A DNA stretch of 64,000 bases from Hirudinaria manillensis (taxonomy: Eukaryota; Annelida; Clitellata; Hirudinida; Hirudinidae). Location of the stretch: contig CM067531.1 of NCBI GenBank assembly GCA_034509925.1, positions 3,839,501-3,903,500 of the forward strand, written 5' to 3'. The stretch's first letter is position 1; each line of letters begins with the position of its first letter. Under the pieces are notes generated by a model. That model was given only the letters and a program-made list of their open reading frames with translations. It ran no database searches and was not told the origin of the DNA. Shown here piece after piece: positions 18,870 through 30,872 of the stretch. The position numbers and the translations under genes are program-made.

Positions 18870-21800
18870 TTAATTAATTAAAGTTTACAAACTGCATGTT
18901 GCGCGGTTTCGATTGGACAAATCGATGGAGAAGGATGATGACGACGATGAAGAGGAAAATTATGGACAAGGTGGATAGGATGCCGATGACGAGTGAGTCA
19001 CCTGTTGTTAACCAATCGATATTAATTACATTTACATTTGAATTTGCAATATTTTAAGTTAAATTATCAATAAATACTCAAATTAATCATTTACATTTAA
19101 ATAATTTATCTTAAAAGTTTTTTTATTATTTTTTATATTTATTATTCTTTACTTTGTCATTGAACCGTGACAAATTAAGGTTTTCTCTTATGTTGATCAA
19201 AATTATAATAATTTTGATTAAAATTGTGTGTAAATAATATTAATAATTTATTAACAACACTCCAAAATAATGACCGAATAAGGATAAAATAGTTAAAAAG
19301 ATATTAGCACCACCCCAAAAAAGAAAACAAAAATGGCTGACCAAAGATAACATAAACTACTGGAGGACCAGTGAGGACTGAAATGCATTTGTCTTTGCTG
19401 TGAGTTCCAGGATTTCTGATGTTCACGAAGACGGTGTAATTTGTGCTCGGTTCCAAATCAATGAAACTGTGGCTTGTTGGACATTCTACCTGCATGTAAT
19501 GTTGACATTTGTTTAGAAATTACTTTAATAATAATAATAATAATAAAAATAAAAAGTCTTGTGTCCTTAATAAGTGTTATAATTATATTATCATAACTTT
19601 AATTATGTCATCGTCACTTTTACTCAATTTCAAGCCTGTTACATTCATGTACTTGTTTTTCGTGGTGCCATTGTTGTTGTTGTTGTTGTTGTTGTTGTGA
19701 ATGTTGGTTGTTCAATTGAACTTAAGAAATTAAGTCATTTTTTCTAAAAATGGCACTTTTTTTCTTGCAAAATGTTCACTAAAACTTGCAAATACCGAGC
19801 AGTAGTTTTTTTATAAATGAATTCAATAACATTGAACTTTCCAACCTGGTGAACGTCTTGGGTTGATATCAAACAGGAGAGTTTAGTCTTCTGAATTTCA
19901 AATCCCGAGCCATTTTGTACGGTAATTTGGATGGAATAATATCTTTCCCGCCTGTTGCGATTGGAAGCGATGTGCGTCTGGCGGAAGGTTTGATAATCTG
20001 CCATCGTGTCAAAGGACTGAGTCTTCTGGAAGCTCCAATCCAAAGTGAAGCTGCTTGAATTGACGTTCAGGGCTTTTAAATCCTCGACTGGTTCAGGCTC
20101 TTAAGAGAATAAGAAAAACAAAACTGATCACTAACTGAAGAATTTTAAAATGAATTTTAAAAAGAATTAAGGAATTTGATTGAATATAAGGATGAAATCA
20201 CTCGTCCAGAATTGATGAGACACGGCCGATGATTTCGTTTGGAAGGATTCGTTGCAATTGCTGTTGAAGGAGGCCGAGTTGTACAGGAAGGACACAGTCC
20301 TTGTCAGCGTTTTGTACTTAAAATTTGGTTCGAGATCGGTTAGCTGGAAGGAACTCTCGTTGCAAGGGAACGATATTTCTCTTGGCCAATCTTGGAAATC
20401 AGGTAAGAGCAAATTATTAAGTTTTTGTGCTGCTTACTTTTTTGATGATAATAATAAGTGATAAAAGAATGATAAATCTTTTGTATCACGTTCAGATAAT
20501 CACTTTTAACCGGGTTGGCAAGAGAGTATTTTGAAATGGTCATCTCTATTCGGTCGCAGTTCAACGGAAGGACTTTGTCCATTCTTATTGAAGTTTCAAG
20601 GATCTCCTTGAAAAAGAAACGCGGTGATTCTGGAACTGTTGGAATGGAAAACAATTTTAGGATTTAAGTAATCATATTCAGAATTTAGGTTCAGATTTAA
20701 ATTTAAAAACAGGGTATTTGAACAACACTTGAATAGTTAATAATAATAATAATATGTCATTTGTATAGCGCCGTGCGCGTGAACTACAGGGGCGCTGAGG
20801 CACTTTCTCGAAACGAATTTACAGTCGTCCATTTCGCTTGCAATAACCTCACTTTAATTTAATAATTTAATTACAATTTATTTCTTTTTCCATTCGTAAA
20901 TAAAATTAAATCATTTGTTTTACGCCAGATAAGCAACAAAAATCCAAACTTGTGACGAAGAATAGGGGATTGCTGTCTGGCAAATCGTCATAAAATGGAG
21001 AAATTCCAGACACCTTGACCCTGTAGAAAGTGCCTGGTATCAAACTCGTCAGTTCTGTTCTTACGCTGAACGAGGTGAGGGCTGCCGATTGATTAGAAAA
21101 TTAATTCGATTAAATGTTAAAGTGGATTAAATTTAGTAATTTAAAAAATGCGGTGTGTCGCGTGAACGACAGTCGATGTAATAATGAATCAATGCCATCC
21201 GGTTTTACCACGTAAAATAGTTGCTAACGTGAATGTTTCATGAAATGACTAGGAAGCGACAATTCTAGAATAGGTTCAAGTGACTTCTTTCTGAGTTTAT
21301 AACGAGAAAATAATCTACAAATTATTTAGTAATGACGTAGCAGTTAATAAAACCTTCATCGAGCACTTTCTGAATCAAAAACGTCTTAAATTCTCATCAC
21401 AAAGTTGCAAATAAATGACGACCAACCGACATACTGTGACCTCTCAAAGCCTGGAACAGAGGAACTGACAGTGAAGTCCAGCATTTGGAAAGGAAAGTTC
21501 GGTTCATTAGTTTCAATGTCCAGCCACAACTCGGCATAATCTGTCTCCACGTTCGTAACTCTAAGATTTGAAGGGGGTCTAAAAGCTAAAAAAAAAATAC
21601 TTTCAATAATTCAACATCCGAATTTTAGAAAGTATCCATTACAAATAAAATATCAAGATGAGATATTTTAATATATAATTTAATAAAAATAAATATTTAA
21701 TTACCGGAAAAGAAGAAAACAGGACTGGACGTCTTGAGATGTTTCCTAACCAAACGAATGACAAAACCATGGTAGGAATCGTGCGCTCCCCAAATGCATC

Positions 21801-24800
21801 CTTCGATCGTTCCATCCTTGAAGGTGAGGTAATTCCAATTCTTCAACTTCATCTTCCCGTGGTCGCTGTGACCTAGAACCTCGACGAGGTCGTAGTGACC
21901 CTGTTGTCTCCAGGAGAAGCAGAGCGTGGTTTCGTTGGCACCCAAGTATTTTATTTGACTTGGAGCTATGGGATCTTCAGTTTGGACATCATTGGGTTTT
22001 TATAAGTGAAATGGATTATAATTACTGTGCGATAATGGTTTTGAGGAAACATGATGACTCTAGTAGTGATAATAGATATCGCCAGGAAATTAAAAGCTGT
22101 TTATAAATAGTTCGAAAGATGTTCAACTTATGCAATATTATTAACATCTTGGTTATTTATGAATACGAATTTACAAAATTATAAATAATTATGAATAATT
22201 ATTTCCCTTCTCAACCTTTGATGTACTCGAAAATCCTCGGCAGACTTTCGTCTCCACTTGCAGAGACGCTGGTCACGGAAATGACGTGGTAACTGCCAGA
22301 CGAGAACTCTCCTAGGATTGGACACGTGACCAAAGAAATGTTTTCGTTGAATTTGTAATCCAATGGAACGATGGTGTCGTTCAGTTTTACAATGAAATCC
22401 TGGAAGTTTCCGGATTGATTCCAGTTCAGAACGACGCTGTATTCGTGCTCCTCCGTCACTTCTAACTCTCCGGGTTGTTCAGGAGCTGGAAAAGTTAATT
22501 AATCAAATTTATTTTAGAATTTAGAATCATTTTCGAGTTTTTAATGGCTAATTAAGATGATTTATTGGTCGTTTAAGATTGGAATTAATAACCAATTACG
22601 TTCACCTGTCGATACGTGAATGTCGTATCCATCACTCTTTAGCAAATTACTGATGACGTAGATGGTCATATGGTAGATTAGACCAGACTCCGGTAAATCT
22701 CGGATTTGTAGGTGAATCTTCTGATCCCTTTCGTCGTTTCCATGTTTGCTGAGGATGCTGGAAAGTTCCTTCCCCGCCATAAAAACCTCCACGTCGTCCA
22801 GGTATCCGGGTTGGAACCACTCGAGGCTAACTGAGTTCGTGTCTTTAGAAACCACGGTCAGTGACGGAATGGCGGACGGCTCTTGAAGAATGAGAAACGT
22901 CAGTTTCAGAATCGAACTGAGATTGTGATGATGATGTTGATGATGATGATATATGACGCCTCGGGAAGTGATGATGATGACGACTTTGATGATGAAGTTA
23001 ATCATCACTGGTTTGTATATTCACGGAATGATGATGACGACGACGACGAATACATTCTCACTGGTTTGTATCTTCATGGAATGGATGAACTCCTTTCCAC
23101 CTTCGCTCCCGCACGAAATGGAAAAGTCGTATTCCTTGCCTGGAGATTGGAGACCGAACAGAGTGAAGTTGACCACGTGATTCTCGGAACGTTTGACGAG
23201 ATAAGAAGAGGTTCTCGATCCGTCCAAGAAGTAGTTACAGTGGATGCTTTTGTCGTCCTTTTCGAGCCAGTTGAGGCAGACGTGGTCGGCAGCCGAGCAA
23301 GTTGTCGTCAGGTTCACTATCGGGTCCTCCACTGGAATTATACCGGCGGAAGAAAATGTTTAATTCACAATCACTTCTCAAAATATTTTAAACGAATAAA
23401 AAGTTTAATTTAATTAAAAACACTTACTAGTTAAAAAGTTTATAATAATAAATAATAGTATCGTAAATATAAATATATTATGATAACAATATAATAAATG
23501 ATAAAATAACTTTTAATAGATAATGTTTAATTCATAAATTACTTCTTAAAATGTTAGAGAAAAGTTACTAATTAAAAATTTAATAGTAATAAATAATTAA
23601 ATAATAAAAGTAAATAATTTAATATAATATTATATAATATAACAATGATAATATAATAAATAATAAAATAACGATAATAACAAATGTTTAACACGTAATT
23701 ACTTCTCAAAATATTTTTTTAAAAATTCTAGTTATTATTTGAAAAAGTTAATAAATAAATAATATTTATTAAATATTCATTTATTAGGACTTAACTATCA
23801 TTCAAGAAATGATGTATTCTGAACAAATTTTTTCAAAGGACCTGTCTTTAGAACAGGCGGCAAAATAGTTGACGCCTTGACATCTGCTGACGGGGTTGTT
23901 CCATTCGCCTGGTTGTCTGATGACGTGTCGTTGGTCGACGTTTTCCAAAAGCTGGTTTCGGTTTCGTTTGGATTTCCGGTTTCGTTTTTAATTTCCTCTA
24001 ATAGTTGATTCAAGATAGACGTCCGTAAAGATGGCTCAGCATTTCCATGAGGATGATGTTGGTCGTCACGGTCACGGTGATGATGATCATCATCATCATC
24101 TTCGTCAGAAGTTAAATCGCTGTTCACGTCGTCGTCATCGTCATTATTATTATTATTATCACTTCCTCTATCATCGTCATCATCACCATCATCATTATCA
24201 CTAAGTTTGATAAAAGATGGTGAATCTGGATGAGTTCTCCTATTAGTGGTCTTGTCCACGCGGTTGTCTTGTCTCATCGTGGAATCCAACTCTCCATCTG
24301 GATTCAACGTCATTCGTTACGTCACGAAGGAGCAGGAATTAAAAAAACATTTATAAAGCAATTGAAACCGTAAATAAATTTAAATGTGATGGAAATAATA
24401 AATAAATTAGGAAATTAGAAATAATTTAAAACATTTGAAACCATAAACAAATTATGTGATGGAAATAATAAATTAAACAATTCTATTTGTCGTTGTTGTT
24501 GTTGTTTTTACCTTCGCCGTCGAGAAGATCGTCGTTGTAATCGTTGAAATTGTTGAATGTGGACGTGGAAATGTGAGCCTGTTGCCATCGCAGCAATCGT
24601 TTAAATATCCGTGTTTTTATTAACAATTGAAATTAAATAATAGAAAACCGTTAACAAATATTTAAAAAACTAAGCCATGTTTAATTAATTAATTAATTAA
24701 TATTAATAATTAGATAATAATTAACAGCATATTGTAAACAAGGAAAGTTTTGAAAAAAAAAATAGAATGAAATCAAAAGCCAAATACAAAAGTAATTCGT

Positions 24801-24835
24801 ACTTGCAATAAGAGACAAATGAAAACACAAATCAT
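15968..24835 (-). CDS. R3-type receptor protein tyrosine phosphatase with seven FN3 domains (complete)
   Basis: Single-pass receptor that removes phosphate from phosphotyrosine (PTPRB/PTPRJ/Ptp10D-like layout: many FN3, one catalytic domain). 24 exons, 5' to 3': 24803-24835, 24512-24578, 23842-24297, 23062-23331, 22606-22881, 22216-22485, 21705-21974, 21427-21585, 20950-21081, 20504-20635, 20202-20390, 19846-20099, 19369-19489, 18893-19001, 18662-18742, 18466-18557, 18145-18195, 17911-17978, 17601-17735, 17298-17426, 17064-17224, 16311-16455, 16177-16252, 15968-16023. Every phase closes, giving 1243 residues. The short first exon supplies a signal peptide ([11 protein letters not shown]). The catalytic domain shows [28 protein letters not shown] and [10 protein letters not shown], with the reactive Cys in HCS. 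Least certain is the end of exon 16, where 10-15 residues expected before KNRY may be missing. Confidence 0.93.
18893..19001 (-). other. RPTP transmembrane exon
   Basis: The exon encodes [17 protein letters not shown] then [10 protein letters not shown], an unbroken hydrophobic helix of about 25 residues followed by a basic stop-transfer stretch. It separates the FN3 array from the cytoplasmic catalytic domain. Confidence 0.9.
19369..23331 (-). other. RPTP ectodomain: seven fibronectin type III domains
   Basis: FN3 domains 1-4 are single exons of 270, 276, 270 and 270 nt, all phase 1-1. Domains 5-7 are each split over two exons (159+132, 132+189, 254+121 nt). Typical FN3 signatures are present: a conserved Trp in strand B (LNWLEKD, LEWFQP, LNWNQS, FSWRQQ, LDWSFQ) and the L-x-P-x-x-x-Y type EF turn ([26 protein letters not shown]). 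Confidence 0.9.
20729..20851 (-). mobile_element. LINE 3' end relic with ATT tail, in an RPTP intron
   Basis: On the minus strand a unique segment with GGCGCTATACAAATGACAT runs directly into an ATT repeat. This resembles the 3' tails of CR1/L2-like non-LTR elements in many invertebrates; the resemblance is from memory. It lies between the exons at 20504-20635 and 20950-21081. Confidence 0.45.
23842..24297 (-). other. RPTP exon 3: acidic, Asn-rich extracellular segment
   Basis: This exon encodes about 152 residues between signal peptide and first FN3. It contains long Asp runs, a poly-Asn run and a His/Arg/Asp stretch, all built on GAT/AAT-type repeats, then several N-glycosylation sequons (NET, NTS, NDT-type). 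The donor after ACAG at 23842 restores phase with the first FN3 exon. It is probably a disordered, glycosylated stalk grown by microsatellite expansion; no known domain is visible. Confidence 0.75.
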
Positions 24836-25970
24836 ATTAAATCCCAGACCAATAACATTCCTTCACCGATCCTTCATTCGCTCCTCAATAAAAGCAACTC
24901 AGAGACCTTTGAACCTTTGAACAGTTTCAACGCCCCGACAGCAGACATTTTGACGATTTTTTCGAATTTATTTTCTTAAATCTCAAAATATTTTTTTTAT
25001 ATAAAAATATAATTAAAGGTCCAATTGTTTTAAACAAACAGTTGTTCTTTTGAACGTGTTTTGGACTAAAACTTGTTATTAACAACAACAACATTTAAAC
25101 TGATTTCAAACAACTTTTTCCTCTTTCCATTGGGATCATCAGACTGGAACAACTGACATGATGACGATCGTCATGACGAAGACGACGACGATGATGACTA
25201 TGGTGATGATGACGATTACCACGTTGGTGGTGGTGATGATGATGATGATAACGGTTGACGTCTTTCCACGCTTGATGGATTCTTTGGCGACTGGGATTTT
25301 GAAGAAGAAAAATTGAAAATAAATTCATTTCCTCGACGCGATTTCGAAACAATTTCAAATTGTTTTTATTTGATTTTCCGTTCGTGTTTGAAAAGTGAAT
25401 TCCCACGCGAGAGGTTCTGCTTGGTCCAAAGTTTGGTCTGAGAAAGAAAAATGATTGAAAAATAACAGAGCCTTGAGTTTCTTCGAGAACAACACAAGTT
25501 TGAGTCGAGAAGTCATGTTTCAATTGATTCTCTTTTTTAGACATCGAAACCTTTACCTGTCTTTGTTGATAATTCGTATTAATTTATATTATTCATATTT
25601 TATGAACCATGCTTAACTAATTGGTTAATTGAAACTGTTTCATGATTATTTGATTAAATAATAGTGTTGATATTAGGATTATCATAACTATAAGTTTATC
25701 AGTGTTATCGTTATTATCAATATCGTTACCATGGCTACCTAATTATTATTGTCATCGGCACCGATATTTGCATCAATAAATAAAAAATAAAATTTTGAAG
25801 AAATAAAACCTTTCACACGAAAATCGCCCGAGGATTTGAAAATAATAAACAAAGCATGCCCGTTGGAGGCCCATAATTCCGAGAATATAATTATTAGATG
25901 CTTCAAATCTCAACAGATTCAATGTTGAAAAGAAGCTTTTCAGCATCTCTCTGGCCATCTTTTCATTCAG
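24836..25970. other. RPTP upstream region, no gene called
   Basis: Holds the presumed RPTP 5' UTR and promoter, but no TATA or GC box that I can defend. A minus-strand open frame at 25095-25544 ends in a His run from a GAT repeat, and I do not accept it as a gene. Confidence 0.4.
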
Positions 25971-26630
25971 AGTGAGTGAGTGAGTGAGTGAGTGAGTGAG
26001 TGAGTGAGTGAGTGAGTGAGTGAGTGAGTGAGTGAGTGAGTGAGTGAGTGAGTGAGTGAGTGAGTGAGTGAGTGAGTGAGTGAGTGAGTGAGTGAGTGAG
26101 TGAGTGAGTGAGTGAGTGAGTGAGTGAGTGAGTGAGTGAGTGAGTGAGTGAGTGAGTGAGTGAGTGAGTGAGTGAGTGAGTGAGTGAGTGAGTGAGTGAG
26201 TGAGTGAGTGAGTGAGTGAGTGAGTGAGTGAGTGAGTGAGTGAGTGAGTGAGTGAGTGAGTGAGTGAGTGAGTGAGTGAGTGAGTGAGTGAGTGAGTGAG
26301 TGAGTGAGTGAGTGAGTGAGTGAGTGAGTGAGTGAGTGAGTGAGTGAGTGAGTGAGTGAGTGAGTGAGTGGTGAGTGAGTGAGTGAGTGAGTGAGTGAGT
26401 GAGTGAGTGAGTGAGTGAGTGAGTGAGTGAGTGAGTGAGTGAGTGAGTGAGTGAGTGAGTGAGTGAGTGAGTGAGTGAGTGAGTGAGTGAGTGAGTGAGT
26501 GAGTGAGTGAGTGAGTGAGTGAGTGAGTGAGTGAGTGAGTGAGTGAGTGAGTGAGTGAGTGAGTGAGTGAGTGAGTGAGTGAGTGAGTGAGTGAGTGAGT
26601 GAGTGAGTGAGTGAGTGAGTGAGTGAGTGA
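25971..26630. repeat. (GTGA)n tetranucleotide array, 660 bp
   Basis: About 165 perfect GTGA/AGTG units with a single lost A near 26370, which shifts the phase once. Because 4 and 3 are coprime the frames stay open, so the minus strand reads as a Thr-His-Ser-Leu repeat protein; this is an artefact. Confidence 0.98.
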
Positions 26631-28230
26631 ATTATCGACTGAAGACTGGGCTGAAGAGAATGGATGACCGAACGGGTGAATGAAAGACCATAGGGAAATG
26701 ATGGCCAATGTTATGAACTCATTTATAATCTCATGGTCTTTAATCATGCATGTCCAGCACGAAGATTCGTCTCCATGCCACGCTGACGATGTTTTCCGTC
26801 ACGATGTGGATTGATCATTTCCTCCTCCATCTTGCGATGATCTCAATTCTGTTCTCAGAGAATGATCGTCATCATGACCATGACGGTGACAACGACGATG
26901 TTGGTTATGATAACAGTCGGCGACAGCGATGATATCTTTCTCGGTTCACGAACTTCCATACAGTACTTGTTTATGCCACCAGGTCTGATTATATCTCAAC
27001 GAGGTGGTTCACGGATGGTTGGATTCTTAATTGTGTCATGTTTTGATTAATCAAGCGTCTTCTGCAGTAAGTTCAGTGGAGCGTGAAGCGGAAAGAAATC
27101 TCCGCTTGTTAAACGGCAATTTAGTTCTGCTTGATCTTTCCAAATTCGGAAAAGCAGAAGAAATCGTCAATTCGAATGTTTTTTGAGCGTTTGTCGAAAC
27201 AAACTACGAAATGGAAAAAAAAAGTCTTTGACAAATCAGCGCCTGAAAGTCTGCTGTCGTGAGACATGTGACGTCAAGAGATGGAATGACTCCTGTCGTG
27301 AGTGGAGTGCCATCCAGCTTCCACCACCCACCCAAACAAGCACCTGGAGGATCGCTGGAACGCACACGATTGGCTCTGCAACCGCCCAAACGGTTCTGCA
27401 ACCATGGTCAACCATGGTGGTAGAGGCTGAATGGATGGGTGGATGGACGGACGGACGGACGGATGGATGATGATGATGATAATGATGATGCATCTTCCTT
27501 ATCAAATGCCCTGCCAGCGTTGCTGAGACTGTTGTCCAAGTTGAAAGAAAGGAAGAAGGGATGGAATGGAGAAAGCGTGGAGTCTAATTAGCATCGTTAG
27601 AAGTCCTCTACAGTACGACCTCGTCTTCTTTATTCCGCATGCAAGATCCCTTCCGAGGTGAGTTTGTGCCGCGTGCGTGTGTGCGCTCACAACCACTTGA
27701 GCTGATCATCAGCTGTTAATCCAGGTAAGAGTTGCCTTACCGTTTCCTTCACTACAGGTAGAAATACAAGAGCCACAGACTAAGAACTGCTTCGGGATGT
27801 AAAAAATATTTTTTCACTTTTCCGAGAAATAATTTCGTAAAATTTCATGGGAATTGATATATTATTTTAAATTATCGCCATATTTACAACGATGTCAACA
27901 ATATTAACGATAATTAAGAATTGATTATGTTGATTTCTTATTCACGAATTATTTCAAATGTCATGATTAATTTACTAGTGTTTTATTATCGATTATTTCG
28001 TTGGCAATCATGATCATGATGATGATCATGATGATGATGATAGTGAAGATGACGACGACAACGATGCTGATGAGGATGATTAGGAGACTTTCCAATGTAA
28101 TGACGGCGATTACAGCGCAAACAACCCTTGTTTACATTCATTTGGGTCATGTTTGAGTCCAGCCAATCAGAACCGAGAAAGCATTTAGTCACCCTGGCGT
28201 TATTTTTCGTGAATTGTTTTTTGTAGTAAC

Positions 28231-28354
28231 AAATAAAAGAACTATTGTTAAGGAATATATTAAATAAAAGAATCATTATTAAGGAATATATTAAATAAAA
28301 GAATTATTATTAAGGAATATATTAAATAAAAGAATTATTATTAAGGAATATATT
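28231..28354. repeat. 31-bp tandem repeat, four copies
   Basis: Unit TAAATAAAAGAATTATTATT plus AAGGAATATAT, with starts at about 28230, 28261, 28292 and 28323. The first copy is the most diverged. Confidence 0.9.
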
Positions 28355-28460
28355 AACAAAATTAAGTTAGCATCACCAACAAAATATAACTGTCTGAATG
28401 ATTATGATTTGTTGAATGATTAATCATAATTTCATGATACATTAAAAGGCCTGATAATGA

Positions 28461-28545
28461 TGCCTGATTATGATACTCGTAGGGCATGATTATGATACTC
28501 GTAGGGCATGATTATGATACTCGTAGGGCATGATTATGATGCTTC
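28461..28545. repeat. 22-bp tandem repeat, four copies
   Basis: Unit GATTATGATACTCGTAGGGC plus AT, spaced exactly 22 bases (28466, 28488, 28510, 28532). It is separate in sequence and period from the 31-bp array 100 bp upstream. Confidence 0.9.
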
Positions 28546-29264
28546 ATCGAACAATTAACATGGAGTAGAACTTGACGAAGCGGTTTCAAACCCTGCGGAG
28601 TCTCAATTAAGAGGAACTTAAAGTGCTCTCCAATGCTTTCATTATCGCTCAGTTATGGACTTTTTCCAGTTTTTTCTCAAAATTTATTTTTGATTTTCCT
28701 TCTTAAATTCAATAATTTCTTTTATATTTTTATCGAATTGTTTCATTATTCGATATCTGGTGATGTTTTAGCGATTTTAAATTTGACCAATATCATTCAG
28801 TGATTTGAAAAGGTTACTTAGTACATTGATATTTCTTTTGAAATTAATAAATAAATTTAATAAAATAATTTCATTTATATAGAATGAAATAATTTTTATA
28901 TTTATGAAATTTCTGCACAACAAATCGAAACAATGCCCCAAATAATTGGTTGGGCATCATTTGACCTGAAATATAAGGCCCACTTGTCACCTGCCAATCA
29001 GAATTCAAAATACTCGTCACGTGGTTTTGCTTTCTCTTCTTGGATTTGCTGGGAAGAAAATGGAGCAGACGTCAATGTTCTATTTTTTTTTTGGTCGAAT
29101 TTAATTTCAATTCATTTTAATTTAAAAATAATTGGCTCTAAACTCGTCACTGAGCAGAGATGGCGACAAACGGAATATTCAATTTGAATTATTTCTAATT
29201 TTAAATTTTGAAAATCAATAAACAAACAAATAAACAAACAAACTTTGTCGTTTTCTTTATTTCT

Positions 29265-29447
29265 AGAACGTTCTCGACTTACTGATGCACGGAGCGATGA
29301 CACTTTAAGTCGAAAATTGCTGGTCCATGGATTTGCGGAGGCAGCCATGGATGAGCGTCCGCTCGTTTCCAATGGTAACCGTTCCCACATCCGCTCGTAC
29401 ACTCCTCACCTGCTTGTGAATGCATTTAATGCGAAGATGATACAATG
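29265..29447 (+). CDS. possible terminal exon, unassigned
   Basis: A pyrimidine-rich acceptor (TTTATTTCTAG) is followed by about 60 open codons with non-repetitive, mixed composition (reading from RSRLTDARSDD to FNAKMIQ) and a stop. I recognise no family. The segment is GC-richer than its surroundings, as real exons in this window are. No partner exon was identified. Confidence 0.25.
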
Positions 29448-30689
29448 ATGACGATAATGATGATGATCATGATGATGATGATGATGATGACGATGACGTT
29501 GATGGTGATGACGATGGCAATGATTATCAAGATGAATCATAATTTGCGATGATGCATAGTTTACCATATTTAAGATTATTATTTTATCAAGTTTAACCAA
29601 TTGGGGAACCAGTTTCAAGACAATCTGGTGACCTCTTTTGCTTCTCATCAAGCGTCCAAGGGGACAACGGTCATTCAGGACAAGGCCACCCCCATCAAAA
29701 AAAATTTACATCTCTGATGTTTCCATGGTGACGATCAGAATGATGACGACGACGACGACGAGGAGGAGGAGGAGGAGGATATAGAAATTCTAGGCGAGGA
29801 TTCAGGAGGTAACTTTAGAGGCTAATTACGAATCCTTTGAAATAGATTCGGCTGCGTTTAAAATATTTTTCTTTATTTTCCACTCTTTCACTTTCGTTCA
29901 ATCAACCAATCATTCAATCAGACCATTCAATCACTCAATCGGTCAATCATTTCTCCTTATAAGTGATTGAACGCATAAATGAATGAATGATTGCATGAAT
30001 GAATGGGTGGACGGGTGGATTGAAAACAAAAGTTATTGAGGAAGTGAGAGAATGAAGTTGAGCGAGAGAATGGGTGGGCAGTTGAGAGTTGGGTGGTTCC
30101 ACGCGTGTCAGTGCTGAGTTACGCAAGAAGATGTTTGCAGGGGTACATCTATGTAGCGTGCACAAGTTTGTACAGCCATCAATCAGACACATTATTTTGT
30201 GTTTGCGGAATTTCAGGCAAATATTTCATAATTAGTTAAATTTTAATTATATAATCGTTGTTTTATTTATTCATACCTAATTATTTTTATAATAATTATA
30301 ATATGGTTGGTCATAAAAAAATTCTTTCTTCTTAGAAATATTATCATCAATGGAAAAATGTAGGATTCAATGCGTAGTGATACATAAAAGGAACTCTGTT
30401 TTATTGAGGACATCACGAATTTGTTGCGCAATAGTACGTGCGCTTCGTACACCCTTTTAAATATTCATGCCCGTTGAAGGAGACATTATTTTTCATTTTT
30501 ATTTCCATGATTTTGGCGGAATTTTTTCTTTTTTTTTTAATATAAATGAATGAATTATTAATTTTATTTCAGTGATTTAATTCACTGTCTTTCAATAATA
30601 AATTCAATTTTTTTTTAGCAAACAAATATATATTTAGTAAATAAAGTTTTTTAGTTTTGTCATTTTTAAGATTTTCAAGACGACATTAG

Positions 30690-30872
30690 ATCATGGAAGT
30701 ATCCAGTGATTGGCCAATGACATCGCAGGAAGAAGTCGTTCTTAGCTCCGATAAGTCGGATTTTTCCAGTGTCACGAGAGCTGACCAATGGAAATCTTGA
30801 GTGGGCGGAGCAAGAGGAGTTTAAAACATTCGCAACCCACTCTAACCCTTCTGAAAATCACGTGGTAAAGAG
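30690..30872 (+). promoter_or_regulatory. candidate promoter and 5' UTR exon, probably of the LHX gene
   Basis: A GC-richer block contains CCAAT motifs in both orientations (near 30709 and 30784), a GC box GGGCGG at about 30801 and a TATA-like TTTAAAA at about 30820. About 50 bases later comes a strong splice donor AGAG|GTGAGT at 30872/30873. The order CCAAT, GC box, TATA-like element and donor fits a promoter with a short non-coding first exon. The next plus-strand coding exon is LHX at 32494. Confidence 0.45.

Larger units (their letters stand above)
26631..30689. other. repeat-rich intergenic region, possible orphan exons
   Basis: No complete gene is recognised. Items seen: a GGAT/GGAC repeat at 27430-27470, another TGACGTCA at 27269-27276, two adjacent ACCATGGT palindromes near 27403-27422, GAT-rich tracts (28010-28080, 29450-29515, 29740-29780), and two exon-like segments with good splice consensus (27612-27657 and 29265-29447). 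These could be exons of an unseen gene or of the LHX 5' end. Confidence 0.4.

Noticed and set aside
22883-23413. 176-codon plus-strand frame
   Set aside because: Antisense of the first and second RPTP FN3 exons; no independent evidence.
25773-26747. 324-residue minus-strand frame of Thr-His-Ser-Leu repeats
   Set aside because: It is the translation of the GTGA array; a four-base repeat without stops is open in every frame.
27403-27422. ACCATGGT palindrome pair as a binding-site array or start codon cluster
   Set aside because: Two short palindromes by themselves are not strong evidence, and no reading frame fits.
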